From Amoebidium appalachense (taxonomy: Eukaryota; Ichthyosporea): DNA of 64,000 nucleotides. The stretch is taken from assembly GCA_963693365.1 (NCBI GenBank), contig CAVNZM010000004.1, positions 2,542,001 through 2,606,000 on the forward strand. The letters run 5' to 3'. How positions within the stretch are numbered: the first letter of the stretch is position 1; every line of letters starts with the position of its first letter. Made by a program: the position numbers and the translations under genes. Shown piece after piece: positions 63,001-64,000 of the stretch. The notes below the pieces were generated by a model, which ran no database searches, had not been told where the DNA came from, and worked only from the letters and a program-made list of their open reading frames with translations.

Positions 63001-63753
63001 CATCTCTATTCTCACATATTAGTGGTTCTCACAAAAACAGACAATACATATTACAGACACAGTGAGCATCATAGCTAAGTATATATCACTCTTTTTGCAG
63101 GGCCACATCAAGTTATCTGGGGCACTTGTATATCTGAAGGATCACCTCTACACCCTACAGGTCGACAAGGAAGGTGCGTGTCTTATCACCTGGTTTGATC
63201 TGTAAGGTTTGGTACAGAGATCTGTCACAACCCCCCCCCCCCCCCCCCCTCCCTCCCTCGATTCTGTCTTTGCAATTCTATTCTGTGAGGTTCAAGCTTC
63301 CTAAATGCCCCGACCCCGGCCCCACCTATCTTCACCGGAACACCAGCCCACAACCCGTTGTTGCCCCCCGCCCCCTTTTTTTAATCCTTGATCTTTGTGA
63401 GTTGATCCAGATCATCGAGTATACCTGCACGTATGTACGTACACTGCATCTTTAAATGACATACGTGCTTGGCTTGCCCAGGTGTGTCGATCAGCGATGA
63501 GTTCGACTATGTGGTGCTCTTTTCTGAGGCAAAGTGGGTGGGCAACCCCGGCAAGGATGGTGCACCAATACAAATGCCTAGCAACCTCAGAAAGGTATGC
63601 TGGTGTGCAAGTACACGTGGCCTGGTTAGAATATACAGTGCACATGGCAAAGGCTTTCTTGTTTCTTTGCTTTTTGTAGTATGTTATCCGTGCCACACAG
63701 TTAATTTTTCATTGAGACAGGAACAAAAGATGGAGGCCAGACGTGGGCGGCTA
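59260..63753 (+). CDS. RHL1-like topoisomerase VI-associated protein (partial at right edge)
   Basis: Seven exons with consistent phase: 59260-59345, 59561-59649, 60077-60157, 61975-62063, 63101-63173, 63482-63594 and 63721-63753 (the last tentative); the gene continues past the window. After a basic N-terminus (RKLPEEREKRVAQLQEAKR) comes KYCFWFPG, then TMTIDYPE|GHIKLSGALVYLKDHLYTLQ, then DEFDYVVLFSEAKWVGNP. These match, in order, the FLFSFPG, LYLDFPQGRMKLFGTIVYPK and YFDNMIVFSESWWIG blocks of plant ROOT HAIRLESS 1. That protein associates with DNA topoisomerase VI and is needed for endoreduplication in Arabidopsis. A nuclear DNA-associated role is inferred. The start at 59260 is the first ATG after an in-frame stop at 59218. 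Assignment is from recalled motifs, not a search. Confidence 0.74.
59990..61440. repeat. G-tract clusters in RHL1-like introns
   Basis: G-runs at about 59998-60031, a series at 60990-61090, and 61395-61450, on the sense strand in introns 2 and 3. Runs of this length can form G-quadruplexes in DNA or nascent RNA. The exon between them (60077-60157) is normal in composition. Confidence 0.85.
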
Positions 63754-63763
63754 GTGAGTGTGT

Positions 63764-63794
<31 letters not shown>

Positions 63795-64000
63795 GGGGGG
63801 GTAATGTGGGAGCGGAAGAGGTGTATGTGTGGGGGGGTGGTTCTGTGTGTATGTCTGTGTTTTGTGTGTTTGCGGACTGGTGTTTTCGCCATGTGTTGTG
63901 TGAGTGTGCAGCAATGTAACGGTTACGGCAGGGGGGAACATGGGAAGGATGGTGGGGGTAGGAGATGGCAGGGTCACGTATGCGTACTGTGTGTGTGTGT

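Overview
This window is nuclear DNA of a eukaryote, most likely an alga or other protist. The evidence is spliced genes with GT-AG introns, a Pol III tRNA gene, a complete Ty1/copia LTR retrotransposon, a non-LTR reverse-transcriptase remnant, and very many long mono- and dinucleotide tracts. A gene resembling the plant topoisomerase VI partner RHL1 points towards a lineage with Topo VI (green or other algae), but the species cannot be fixed from the sequence. There are no operons, CRISPR arrays or bacterial signals.

Layout. 1-2.6 kb: simple repeats and a minus-strand LINE reverse-transcriptase remnant. 2.64-9.64 kb: a young copia element with near-identical LTRs and a 5-bp target duplication, inserted into a tandem satellite that continues to about 10.13 kb. 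10-14 kb: no convincing gene; a 102-bp tandem duplication and a roughly 725-bp (CACG)n array. 14.25-19.43 kb: a three-exon gene for a very long coiled-coil protein whose large last exon is broken by several single-base frameshifts. 20.2-24.8 kb: a four-exon gene joining a DEDDy (WRN/RNase D-like) exonuclease to a long unfamiliar C-terminal region; one of its introns is GC-AG. 28.3 kb: a small intronless NTF2/SnoaL-like protein. 31.1-35.9 kb: an unrecognised spliced gene with a coiled-coil N-terminus. 38.66-52.42 kb (minus): a 19-exon orthologue of ASCC2, with a tRNA-Phe(GAA) gene inside its last intron. 53.48-55.51 kb: ADF/cofilin, divergent from ASCC2. 57.17-57.50 kb: a Yippee-like zinc protein. 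59.26 kb to beyond the right edge: the RHL1/Topo VI-associated gene.

The cellular genes are unrelated housekeeping functions: actin turnover (ADF), ribosome-collision/alkylation-repair signalling (ASCC2), a Yippee zinc-fold protein and Topo VI-linked endoreduplication (RHL1-like). Exon models were built by hand from splice sites. Reading-frame phase agrees across all 18 ASCC2 introns and all six RHL1-like introns, which strongly supports them.

Two window-wide patterns stand out. First, ten of eighteen ASCC2 introns, and several introns in other genes, carry a sense-strand C-rich tract within the first ~30 nt after the 5' splice site. Second, single-base frameshifts recur, mostly in or near homopolymers, in three otherwise intact genes (copia pol, the coiled-coil gene, the ASCC2 last exon). 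That suggests residual assembly indels at least as strongly as pseudogenes.
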